64,000 nt of DNA from an uncultured Bacillota bacterium. Lineage in GTDB: Bacteria > Bacillota_I > Bacilli_A > RF39 > UBA660. Positions 15,994-23,135 of the stretch are shown piece after piece; positions within the stretch are counted from its first letter, which is position 1; each line of letters begins with the position of its first letter. The notes under the pieces are model-generated. The model saw only the letters and a program-made list of their open reading frames with translations, was not told the origin of the DNA and did not search any database. The stretch lies in the NCBI GenBank assembly GCA_958428295.1, contig CAUAFL010000007.1:1-64000 (forward strand), written 5' to 3'. Made by a program: the position numbers and the translations under genes.

Positions 15994-16236
15994 TTAAAAT
16001 AAATCATGAAAAGAAGTCGTATCATCACTTTCGATGATATCATCTCCTTCAACAATTGAAGTACTATCATTATCGTCTATATCATCCATAATAGTTTCCT
16101 CTTCGTCCTCATCTGGAATATTCATAACAATTGGTTCACTTATGCTAGCACCATGATTCTGCAAATAACGTAATGCCTTTCTGGCTTCCTCGGGAATCTC
16201 GGTAATTTGCTGTTCATCTACTCTATCTTGATCCAT
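15994..16236 (-). CDS. Small acidic protein next to essC
   Basis: An 80-residue protein with about one third Asp and Glu, concentrated in the C-terminal half (PDEDEEETIMDDIDDND and following). GGAGG lies 7 bases before the ATG, and a TTGAAA-17-TATTCT promoter and a terminator frame it, so it is very likely real. Residues 15-28 could form one helix; the rest looks disordered. It is transcribed divergently from the type VII ATPase gene. I do not recognise a family; a regulatory or chaperone-like role in secretion would be guesswork. Confidence 0.65.
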   Translation of the reverse strand: MDQDRVDEQQITEIPEEARKALRYLQNHGASISEPIVMNIPDEDEEETIMDDIDDNDSTSIVEGDDIIESDDTTSFHDLF

Positions 16237-16259
16237 ACTCTTCCTCCTTATTCATCAAA

Positions 16260-16288
16260 AGAATACCATAAATAGGAGTACTTTTCAA
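16260..16288 (-). promoter_or_regulatory. Promoter of the acidic small protein gene
   Basis: On the minus strand TTGAAA (16283-16288) and TATTCT (16260-16265) are 17 bases apart. Confidence 0.65.
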
Positions 16289-16323
16289 CTGCTAGACAAC
16301 TTTCACAAAAAAGAACTTTAGCA

Positions 16324-16352
16324 TTGTTTCTTTGAAATTATTATAGTAAAAT
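16324..16352 (+). promoter_or_regulatory. Weak promoter of essC
   Basis: TTGTTT (16324-16329), 17 bases, TAAAAT (16347-16352), about 30 bases before the essC start. Confidence 0.5.
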
Positions 16353-16382
16353 GAATTATAGAATAAAATAGAGGTGAGTTAG

Positions 16383-19300
16383 ATGTTACTATATTTACTA
16401 TATGAGAACAAATTATCTACTTTTCTCTTGCCTAAAAATATTTCTGGTAACTATATTGTATCTGATTATGATCATTTAGGCAGCAAAAGAAATATTATAA
16501 ATATTGAAGAACGAAACGGTATCTGGCAAATTTGTAGTAACTACGATAATAAGTTAATTTATAAAAAAGAATACTTGGATACTGCTGAATTGAAATTATT
16601 TGAATTCTACCAAATTCAGTTATATACAGGCGAAATGCTGTTAATTTATGTAGCAGAAGCTTATGCCAATACCATTATTCAAAAACAAATGCTAGATAAT
16701 AGCACTATCATAATTGGTAATATGGATGAGTGTGATATTAAATATGCAGGCTTTAATAATTTAAACCAATTACAAATAGAATATAAAAACCACCAATATT
16801 ATATAACCAATATAAATCCTACTATGAATCTGTATGTAAATCGTCTAAAAAAAGAAAAGACAATATTAAAAAATTTAGATACTATTTTTTGTATGGGGTT
16901 AAGGATAACAGTTTGCGGCTCTTCCTTATTTTTTATAGTACCTAAGCAATCTCTACAAATTCTTTCCCATAAGTTTGAAGAAGTAACAAGTCAGTTAATT
17001 ACTAAAGATTATCAGGCTTCTGCTGATATCTATAAAGATTTTTATGATGAAAAAGAATATTATGCAAAAGCACCTGTTTTCAAAAATAAATTAGAACCTT
17101 TAGAATTGACGATTGCAACCCCTCCTCCTAAGCAAGAACCTGAAAATGAATCCGTAATGATGACAGTAATCCCTTCTTCATTAATGTGCATGACCTCTGT
17201 TATTATGGGGTATTTTGCTATTAAGAATTTTAACAATAAAGACGTAGATATGGAAACGAATATTTTATCACTTGTGATGTGCATTTCCATGTTGATGGCT
17301 TGTATATTGTGGCCTTTTGTCGAGCGAAACTATCAAAACCATCGGCTTGCTAAAAAAGAAAAAAAACGGCTTAAAACGTTTGAAAAATATTTACAAGAAA
17401 AAGAAATACTATTAAAAAAAGAAATAGAACAACAACGTTTAATTTTGCAAAATAACAACATTACGTTGAATGAATGTCAAAAAGCAATTCTTAACAGAAC
17501 GCCTAATTTATTTTCGAGAAATATAGAACAAGAGGACTTTCTAACAGTAAGACTAGGGATTGGAACTGTTCCTTTAGCCTGTAATTTACAATATCATCGA
17601 GAAGAGTTTACCGAAAATGAAGATACATTACGTGATCAAATTGATAAAATTGTGAATGAAAATAAAGAAGTATCTAATGTGCCTATCAGTTTATCCCTAA
17701 CTGAACATAATGTAGTTGCCTTCTTGAGCGATAGTGTGGATAAAAAAGCTTACTTTGAAGCGATTTTATTACAATTAATTACCTTACAAAGTTATACAGA
17801 TCTAAAGTTAATTATGCTGACAGATAGCTTAGGAGAAAATGAGCTTTCCTATATGAAACACCTAAATCATTGTTGGAGTAATGATAAAAGTATTCGCTTC
17901 TTTGCTACTACTTTTGAACAGGGACAAATACTTTCTAGTTATTTAGAACGGGAATTAAATGATCGAACTAGCGAAAACACTCATAAGGATCAAAAATATG
18001 CCCCCTTTTATTTAATTTTGTCAGATAATATCAGTAGTTATCGTAATTTGAAAATAGTAAAAGATATTTTAAAAGAAAAAAAGCAAGTTGGATTTGGCTT
18101 ATTAATTTTTGATACTAAAGTTTCTAATGTTCCTAATGAATGTGATCAATTCATAAATTATAATAAAGAGCAAGCAGCTTATTTCTCCAATGTTATGGAT
18201 AAAGACACGATTCTTTATTTTAAGCCAGAATTTATGGAGGCTACGTTAAATATTTCTGAATGTTGCCGTATACTAGCTAATACCCCTGTTAAATTGGCTC
18301 TTGATGAGGCCAAACAGATTCCCAATAATGTGGGCTTTTTAGAAATGTATGAAGTAGGCAATGTTGAACAATTAAATACGAAAGGCCGTTGGGAAATGTC
18401 AACGGTTACTACAAGTCTAGCTGCGCCTATTGGAATCGATGCCTTTGGTAATGTATTACTTCTTGATTTGCATGAGAAAAAGCATGGACCTCATGGTTTA
18501 GTGGCAGGAATGACGGGTTCTGGTAAAAGTGAATTTATTATTACCTATATTCTCTCATTAGCAGTCAATTATCGTCCCACAGAAGTACAGTTTGTCTTAA
18601 TTGATTATAAAGGGGGCGGTTTAGCGGGTGCTTTTGAAAACCGTAAAACGGGTGTTAAACTTCCCCACTTAGTAGGAACGATAACGAATTTAGATAAGGC
18701 CTCTATGAATCGTTCATTAGTATCCATTAATAGTGAATTACAACGAAGACAACGACTCTTTAATGAAACGAAAGAACAATTAAATATTGGTACTATTGAT
18801 ATTTATAAATATCAAAAATTATATCGTGAAAATACCATTACTACTCCTTTATCTCATCTATTTATTATTTGTGATGAATTTGCCGAATTAAAAGATCAAC
18901 AACCGGAGTTTATGGACCAGTTGATTTCAACAGCACGAATTGGACGAAGTTTAGGAATTCATCTAATTTTAGCTACACAGAAACCAACGGGTGTCGTTGA
19001 TGATCAAATTTGGAGTAATAGTAAGTTTAAAATCTGTTGTAAGGTGCAAACGGAAGAGGATAGTAAAGAAATGATTAATCGTCCGGATGCTGCCTACATT
19101 AAAGAAATCGGTCGTTTTTTTCTCCAGGTAGGCTATGATGAATACTTCGTGGAAGGACAGTCAGCTTATACTGGTAGACCATATATTCCAACGAATAAAG
19201 TAAAATCAAAAGTAGATAATAGTATCAATTTTGTAAATACAACTGGAGAGATAATGAAAACGGTCGAAGACTTAGAAGAAAATAAGGCCAATAATAACAC

Positions 19301-20939
19301 TTATGGAGAGGAATTAAAAAATATTTTAGAGTATCTTATTAAAATCGCCTCTAGTCAAAATTTTCAGTATCAGCAATTATGGCTTGAAAATATTCCTCCT
19401 AAAATTTATATTGAAGATATCCGTAAAAAGTATCCATCAGAACCTAAAAGGAATATATTAAATCCAATGATCGGTGAGTATGATGATCCTGCCCACCAAA
19501 CACAAGGTGTAGTGACCTTACCGATTACTGAGGGTGGTAATTGCTTTATTGCAGGAATGACGGGCAGTGGAAAAACCACGCTGTTAAAAACATTAATCTA
19601 CTCTATTATGGTAACGCACCGCAGTGATGAAGTGAATATCTATGTTATAGATTTAGGATTGGAGGCACTAAAACAATTTGAGCGTGCACCTCAAGTAGGG
19701 GAAGTATTGACCGTAGCAGAAGAAGAAAAAATAAAACGCTTATTCAAAATATTAGAGAATGAAGCAGAACAACGAAAAAAAATATTATCTAAAACAGGTG
19801 GTACTTATCAGAGCTATTGTCAGGAGGGGAATCTTCCCAATATAGTTATAATGATTAACGGAATTGAAGTTTTTAAAGAGGTTTTTGATGAACTTTACGA
19901 AGAAACCTTTATTAATCTCACAAGAGATTGTAACAAATATGGAATAACTTTTATTGTTACCAGCACGAGTTCTACGGGATTAGGATACCGAGCTGAAAAT
20001 AATTTTCCACAAAAAATTGGGCTTCGCTTACTAGATCAGGACGAATACTATAACTTATTTCCAAGAAATGACGTTTTAATTACCCAAACACCAGGACGTG
20101 GTCTGATAAACTTAGAAGGAATTTATGAGTTTCAAACTGCCTTACTATTTACTGAGGAGACCCTAGAAACAAACCTGGATTATATTTTTAATGAGTTACA
20201 GAAAGTTTTAAAAAAGGTAAAACCAATACCTACAATGCCTAGCATAGTAACTGCTAGTTCACTTTTAAAAAACAATCTTGCTTTAAATTATTTTCCAATA
20301 GGGAAAAATATAGAAACGGTCAGTACTGTTTACTACAACTTTACTGAACCACTAACTGTTATTAGTACGCTAGAAGAAGAAACGTACGTAAGTTTTACAG
20401 AGGCTTTTCTAACGATTGCCAAAAATTGCCCTCAAACGAAGATGATTATTTTAGATGGCCTCAAATTAATTACCAATCCAAAAGATGACAAAATAAAGTA
20501 CTATGATGCTAACTTTAAACCGCTAATGAAGTATTTAAAAGAAATGATTCCTACGATTGCCGATCGGAAGGATCAAACTTATGCTATTGTGGTGATGGGG
20601 TACCAGAAGATTGCACAACACTTAGAAAAACTAAAGGAAGAAAGTTTAGACGAAGAAGTTGTAACTTTGGATGACATTATAGAATTAGCACAAACAACGA
20701 CTAATTTCAAGTTTATTTTTCTTGATTTATATGCCTCTTTAAAAAGTATTAAAAAGAAATCATGGTATTCGCTTATGAAACGAAATTCTGGAATTTGGTT
20801 AGGCAGTGGATTTGAAGATCAAACTCTTATAAACGCTAAGCATAAAGATCGCTATTTCTCAGAAGAAGAAAATATTGCCTATGTGATAACGGAAGGAGAA
20901 GTGACATTAATGAAACCAATACAAGGAGGAGATAGATGA
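16383..20939 (+). CDS. essC: Type VIIb secretion ATPase EssC
   Basis: A 1518-residue membrane ATPase, the motor of the Gram-positive type VII (Ess/Yuk) system. Order: two N-terminal FHA-like beta domains (about residues 1-190), two membrane segments (about 258-280 and 293-312), then FtsK/SpoIIIE-type domains. Domain D1 has Walker A GMTGSGKS near residue 709 and an acidic FIICDEFAEL box; D2 has GMTGSGKT near residue 1058 but MINGIE where an acidic Walker B is expected; D3 (after about 1320) has no Walker A. This loss of motifs in distal domains is common in the family. AGAGGTGAG precedes the ATG. The stop overlaps the next start by four bases. Confidence 0.93.
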   Translation: MLLYLLYENKLSTFLLPKNISGNYIVSDYDHLGSKRNIINIEERNGIWQICSNYDNKLIYKKEYLDTAELKLFEFYQIQLYTGEMLLIYVAEAYANTIIQKQMLDNSTIIIGNMDECDIKYAGFNNLNQLQIEYKNHQYYITNINPTMNLYVNRLKKEKTILKNLDTIFCMGLRITVCGSSLFFIVPKQSLQILSHKFEEVTSQLITKDYQASADIYKDFYDEKEYYAKAPVFKNKLEPLELTIATPPPKQEPENESVMMTVIPSSLMCMTSVIMGYFAIKNFNNKDVDMETNILSLVMCISMLMACILWPFVERNYQNHRLAKKEKKRLKTFEKYLQEKEILLKKEIEQQRLILQNNNITLNECQKAILNRTPNLFSRNIEQEDFLTVRLGIGTVPLACNLQYHREEFTENEDTLRDQIDKIVNENKEVSNVPISLSLTEHNVVAFLSDSVDKKAYFEAILLQLITLQSYTDLKLIMLTDSLGENELSYMKHLNHCWSNDKSIRFFATTFEQGQILSSYLERELNDRTSENTHKDQKYAPFYLILSDNISSYRNLKIVKDILKEKKQVGFGLLIFDTKVSNVPNECDQFINYNKEQAAYFSNVMDKDTILYFKPEFMEATLNISECCRILANTPVKLALDEAKQIPNNVGFLEMYEVGNVEQLNTKGRWEMSTVTTSLAAPIGIDAFGNVLLLDLHEKKHGPHGLVAGMTGSGKSEFIITYILSLAVNYRPTEVQFVLIDYKGGGLAGAFENRKTGVKLPHLVGTITNLDKASMNRSLVSINSELQRRQRLFNETKEQLNIGTIDIYKYQKLYRENTITTPLSHLFIICDEFAELKDQQPEFMDQLISTARIGRSLGIHLILATQKPTGVVDDQIWSNSKFKICCKVQTEEDSKEMINRPDAAYIKEIGRFFLQVGYDEYFVEGQSAYTGRPYIPTNKVKSKVDNSINFVNTTGEIMKTVEDLEENKANNNTYGEELKNILEYLIKIASSQNFQYQQLWLENIPPKIYIEDIRKKYPSEPKRNILNPMIGEYDDPAHQTQGVVTLPITEGGNCFIAGMTGSGKTTLLKTLIYSIMVTHRSDEVNIYVIDLGLEALKQFERAPQVGEVLTVAEEEKIKRLFKILENEAEQRKKILSKTGGTYQSYCQEGNLPNIVIMINGIEVFKEVFDELYEETFINLTRDCNKYGITFIVTSTSSTGLGYRAENNFPQKIGLRLLDQDEYYNLFPRNDVLITQTPGRGLINLEGIYEFQTALLFTEETLETNLDYIFNELQKVLKKVKPIPTMPSIVTASSLLKNNLALNYFPIGKNIETVSTVYYNFTEPLTVISTLEEETYVSFTEAFLTIAKNCPQTKMIILDGLKLITNPKDDKIKYYDANFKPLMKYLKEMIPTIADRKDQTYAIVVMGYQKIAQHLEKLKEESLDEEVVTLDDIIELAQTTTNFKFIFLDLYASLKSIKKKSWYSLMKRNSGIWLGSGFEDQTLINAKHKDRYFSEEENIAYVITEGEVTLMKPIQGGDR

Positions 20940-21187
20940 ATAAAATATTAATTAGTGTATATGTTATTACCCTTGATGCAAAATACGATTTATTTGTTCC
21001 TATTAACATAAAAACGAGTAAAATGATTGACCTGATTCAAAAATCTATTGTGGAATTATCATTAGGACATTATCAGATCAATCAAACGGCACATCTTTAT
21101 GATGGTAAAAGCGGAATGTTAATCAATACAAACAATATCGTGAAATATTCAGGGTTACAAAATGGCAGTAATGTTTTATTGATATAA
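20936..21187 (+). CDS. esaB: EsaB/YukD-like ubiquitin-fold protein
   Basis: An 83-residue protein of the YukD/EsaB type, a small beta-grasp protein required for or regulating T7SSb secretion. It begins MNKILISVYVIT and shows the alternating hydrophobic pattern and the C-terminal YSGLQNGSNVLLI strand typical of the ubiquitin-like fold. It overlaps essC by four bases (ATGA), so the two are translationally coupled. A terminator follows at once. Symbol given by family and context. Confidence 0.8.
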   Translation: MNKILISVYVITLDAKYDLFVPINIKTSKMIDLIQKSIVELSLGHYQINQTAHLYDGKSGMLINTNNIVKYSGLQNGSNVLLI

Positions 21188-21189
21188 TA

Positions 21190-21223
21190 AAAACTCTTAT
21201 CTTTTAAAGATGAGAGTTTTTTT
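21190..21223 (+). terminator. Intrinsic terminator after essC-esaB
   Basis: AAAACTCTTATCTTT pairs with AAAGATGAGAGTTTT (one G-U), then seven T residues. Confidence 0.88.
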
Positions 21224-21225
21224 CA

Positions 21226-21250
21226 TAAAAAAAGAGATTTAAATCTCTTA
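21226..21250 (-). terminator. Minus-strand terminator of ncRNA 2
   Basis: The palindrome AGAGATTTAAATCTCT (21233-21248) is followed on the minus strand by seven T residues. Confidence 0.8.
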
Positions 21251-21522
21251 TGTTAGCCAAATATAACAAAGTTATATTCTAGGATAAAAAGAACCTGATA
21301 AATTCTAGATTATCCGAGTTTTATGGGGGCAGAAAATATAGTGGCTACTATCCATGTATTTGGATCCTTACATGTCTGCCGTCTACCATTAAAGTAACTC
21401 TCTTCTTGTTTGGCTGATAACTATCAATATACATTAACCGATAAGCATTCCCTAAGGTAGCATAGCTGTTCTGAATAAACCTAATAAGCGTTTAACAGAA
21501 TTACTATTAATCTGTATACTGT
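21226..21522 (-). ncRNA. Candidate non-coding RNA of about 300 nt on the minus strand inside the T7SS locus
   Basis: A perfect minus-strand promoter and a minus-strand terminator bracket about 300 bases with no ORF over 20 codons. In the RNA, GGCAGA pairs with TCTGCC and encloses two hairpins, CATGTA with TACATG and ATAGT-AGCC-ACTAT (plus strand about 21322-21382), a clean three-way junction. Further 3', GGATAA pairs with TTATCC and AATATAAC-TTT-GTTATATT forms a hairpin. No tmRNA, RNase P or SRP motifs are visible and no known class is recognised. It separates essC-esaB from the Esx-like genes. Confidence 0.62.
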
Positions 21523-21528
21523 AATTTC

Positions 21529-21557
21529 ATTATAAATAAAAAGTATAAAAATGTCAA
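21529..21557 (-). promoter_or_regulatory. Consensus minus-strand promoter of ncRNA 2
   Basis: TTGACA (plus-strand TGTCAA at 21552-21557), 17-base spacer, TATAAT (plus-strand ATTATA at 21529-21534). Both hexamers are perfect, implying strong constitutive transcription. Confidence 0.9.
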
Positions 21558-21578
21558 TAATAGAAGAATATTTTTATG

Positions 21579-21610
21579 GTGTTGACAGCAGTGTTGACAA
21601 AAAATATAAA
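21579..21610 (+). promoter_or_regulatory. Promoter of the Esx-like genes, with a direct repeat
   Basis: TTGACA (21582-21587), 17 bases, TATAAA (21605-21610). The nonamer GTGTTGACA occurs twice (21579-21587 and 21591-21599), so a second TTGACA lies in the spacer; the repeat may be two binding sites for a regulator. It is divergent from the ncRNA 2 promoter about 25 bases away. Confidence 0.7.
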
Positions 21611-21681
21611 AAATAATAAAGAAATAGTTGAATAACCATAAGTAATATGATAAAGTCAAGGTAAAGTAAGGAGGCTAAAAT

Positions 21682-22038
21682 ATGGCAACAACAACTGATG
21701 ATCAAATTAAAATTGATTTTGATCAAATAGAAAATTATCAAAGTTTATGTAACAAGAGTCTGCAAAGTATTGGGAAATCATTTACCGCAATTGCGACCCA
21801 ATATCGTTATCTAGTAAAAAATGGCGGTTTACAGGGAACTGCGGATGGTAAAGCAATTCAAGAAAGTCTAAGAAGTACTGTAAAAAAAGCTAAGATAAGA
21901 GCAAAAAAAGTGGAAGATCGCCGCAATGAACTAGACAAAGCAATTACTGCTGACACCCAGAAGGCTTATCAACAATTGATGAAAGGTCATGCAGAACTAG
22001 AAGCAAGAGTTGCTAAACTAGAGCAAGCTCAAGACTAA
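21682..22038 (+). CDS. Esx/WXG100-like helical protein, probable T7SS substrate or partner
   Basis: A 118-residue protein predicted as two long helices joined at about residues 53-63 by NGGLQGTADGKA, which occupies the place of the WxG turn in WXG100 proteins but lacks the Trp. The C-terminal helix is coiled-coil-like and ends KLEQAQD. No signal peptide. AGGAGG precedes the ATG. Its position after essC-esaB and next to a second hairpin-like protein supports a type VII role; identity as substrate versus accessory factor is inference. Confidence 0.65.
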   Translation: MATTTDDQIKIDFDQIENYQSLCNKSLQSIGKSFTAIATQYRYLVKNGGLQGTADGKAIQESLRSTVKKAKIRAKKVEDRRNELDKAITADTQKAYQQLMKGHAELEARVAKLEQAQD

Positions 22039-22054
22039 AAGGAGGAAGGAAAAT

Positions 22055-22330
22055 ATGGCAAAGAGTATTAAAATTAATAGATCAGAAATTACGAAACGTT
22101 GTAATGCAGTCAATGCTGAAATTGAATCTATGAAAAAGCAAATTCAAAACTATCGCAAGTATATTTCGGAAATGCAAGCTAAAGAAGTATTTGTCAATGG
22201 CCCAGCTAGTAAAAAATTCTATCAAAATTCTGAGAAAAACATGAAATCTAATGAACTAGCCATTCAACAATTTGATACCTTAAATCAGAGCTTAATGAAC
22301 AGATTTGGTAAATGGCAAGTTAATAGTTAA
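22055..22330 (+). CDS. Esx/WXG100-like small helical hairpin protein
   Basis: A 91-residue protein of WXG100 size: helix (about residues 8-40), a turn VFVNGPAS at about 47-54 in place of WxG, then a second helix ending FGKWQVNS. It lies 16 bases after the preceding gene with GGAGG before its start, so the two are cotranscribed and may form a heterodimer like EsxA-EsxB or EsxB-EsxC. Atypical for the lack of the WxG motif. Confidence 0.65.
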   Translation: MAKSIKINRSEITKRCNAVNAEIESMKKQIQNYRKYISEMQAKEVFVNGPASKKFYQNSEKNMKSNELAIQQFDTLNQSLMNRFGKWQVNS

Positions 22331-22348
22331 AAAAGTTTATCTATAAAA

Positions 22349-22377
22349 TTGACATTTTTTGAAAACTACTGTAAAAT
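22349..22377 (+). promoter_or_regulatory. Promoter upstream of the RsmC-like gene
   Basis: TTGACA (22349-22354), 17 bases, TAAAAT (22372-22377). Transcription would start near 22385, just before a terminator-like hairpin. Confidence 0.8.
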
Positions 22378-22394
22378 ATAGTTTACGAAAGGAG

Positions 22395-22430
22395 ACAACT
22401 ATAAAATTTAGAATTATAGTTGTTTTTTTC
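22395..22430 (+). terminator. Leader terminator (attenuator candidate) before the RsmC-like gene
   Basis: ACAACTATAA (22395-22404) pairs perfectly with TTATAGTTGT (22414-22423) and is followed by a T tract. It lies about 10 bases after the predicted transcript start, so it would stop transcripts from the promoter just upstream as well as read-through from the Esx-like genes. Confidence 0.8.
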
Positions 22431-22447
22431 TTTTTTGGAGTGATGAA

Positions 22448-23038
22448 ATGAGCCACTATTTTGAAAATGATCAGAAATTACAAAGTAACTTAAAAAAAAC
22501 AACGGCCTATCTTCTTTCTCACCAATTTACTTTTTATACAGATAATGGTGTTTTTGCTAAGAACGGTCTAGATTATGGGAGTAAATTGTTACTAGAATCT
22601 CTACCAGCTGCTACAATTAAAGGTCATGTTCTCGATGTCGGCTGTGGTTATGGTGCTTTAGGAATTGTGCTCAATAAAGTCTATAATGTGAAAGTGGATA
22701 TGATTGATATTAATAAACGAGCTTTGCATTTAGCTAAAAAAAACCAAGCTGAAAATCATTGCCACCAACTAAAGATTTATGAGAGTAATATATATCAACA
22801 AGTAACGGATCCATTTGATATAATTATTACCAATCCACCCATTCGAGCCGGCAAAAAAATTCTCTATGAAATTTTATTGGGAGCGAAAGAGCATTTAATA
22901 AAAGGGGGACTACTTTATTTTGTTGTTAGAAAAGATCAAGGTGCTAAATCGATCATTTCCGACTTAAAAAAAGTATACGATATAACTATTATAAATAAAA
23001 GTAAAGGTTTTTACATAATTCAAGCAGAAAATGATTGA
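22448..23038 (+). CDS. Class I SAM methyltransferase, RsmC-like
   Basis: A 196-residue methyltransferase with SAM-binding motif I DVGCGYGALG (about residues 64-73), the acidic motif II MIDINKRA, and the NPPI catalytic motif (about residue 125) typical of N2-guanine and N6-adenine methylases of the RsmC/RlmG family, which modify 16S G1207 in E. coli. The position immediately before rpoB is the common Firmicutes location for this gene. Its stop overlaps the rpoB promoter -35. Confidence 0.88.
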   Translation: MSHYFENDQKLQSNLKKTTAYLLSHQFTFYTDNGVFAKNGLDYGSKLLLESLPAATIKGHVLDVGCGYGALGIVLNKVYNVKVDMIDINKRALHLAKKNQAENHCHQLKIYESNIYQQVTDPFDIIITNPPIRAGKKILYEILLGAKEHLIKGGLLYFVVRKDQGAKSIISDLKKVYDITIINKSKGFYIIQAEND

Positions 23039-23063
23039 CTTGTTGCTTGAACTATGATAATAA
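23035..23063 (+). promoter_or_regulatory. Promoter of rpoBC
   Basis: TTGACT (23035-23040), 17 bases, TAATAA (23058-23063). The leader contains an imperfect hairpin (GCGTG-TTATT with AATAA-TCGTGC, 23074-23104) before the GTG start. Confidence 0.7.
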
Positions 23064-23135
23064 TATAAATTGGCAGCGTGTTATTTTTTAGAATAATAAA
23101 TCGTGCAACAAATATGTGTATAGGGGTGAATTTTA

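Noticed and set aside
21226..21522. Small peptides on the minus-strand transcript (13 and 16 codons)
   Set aside because: No ribosome-binding sites, and they lie across the paired arms of the three-way junction.
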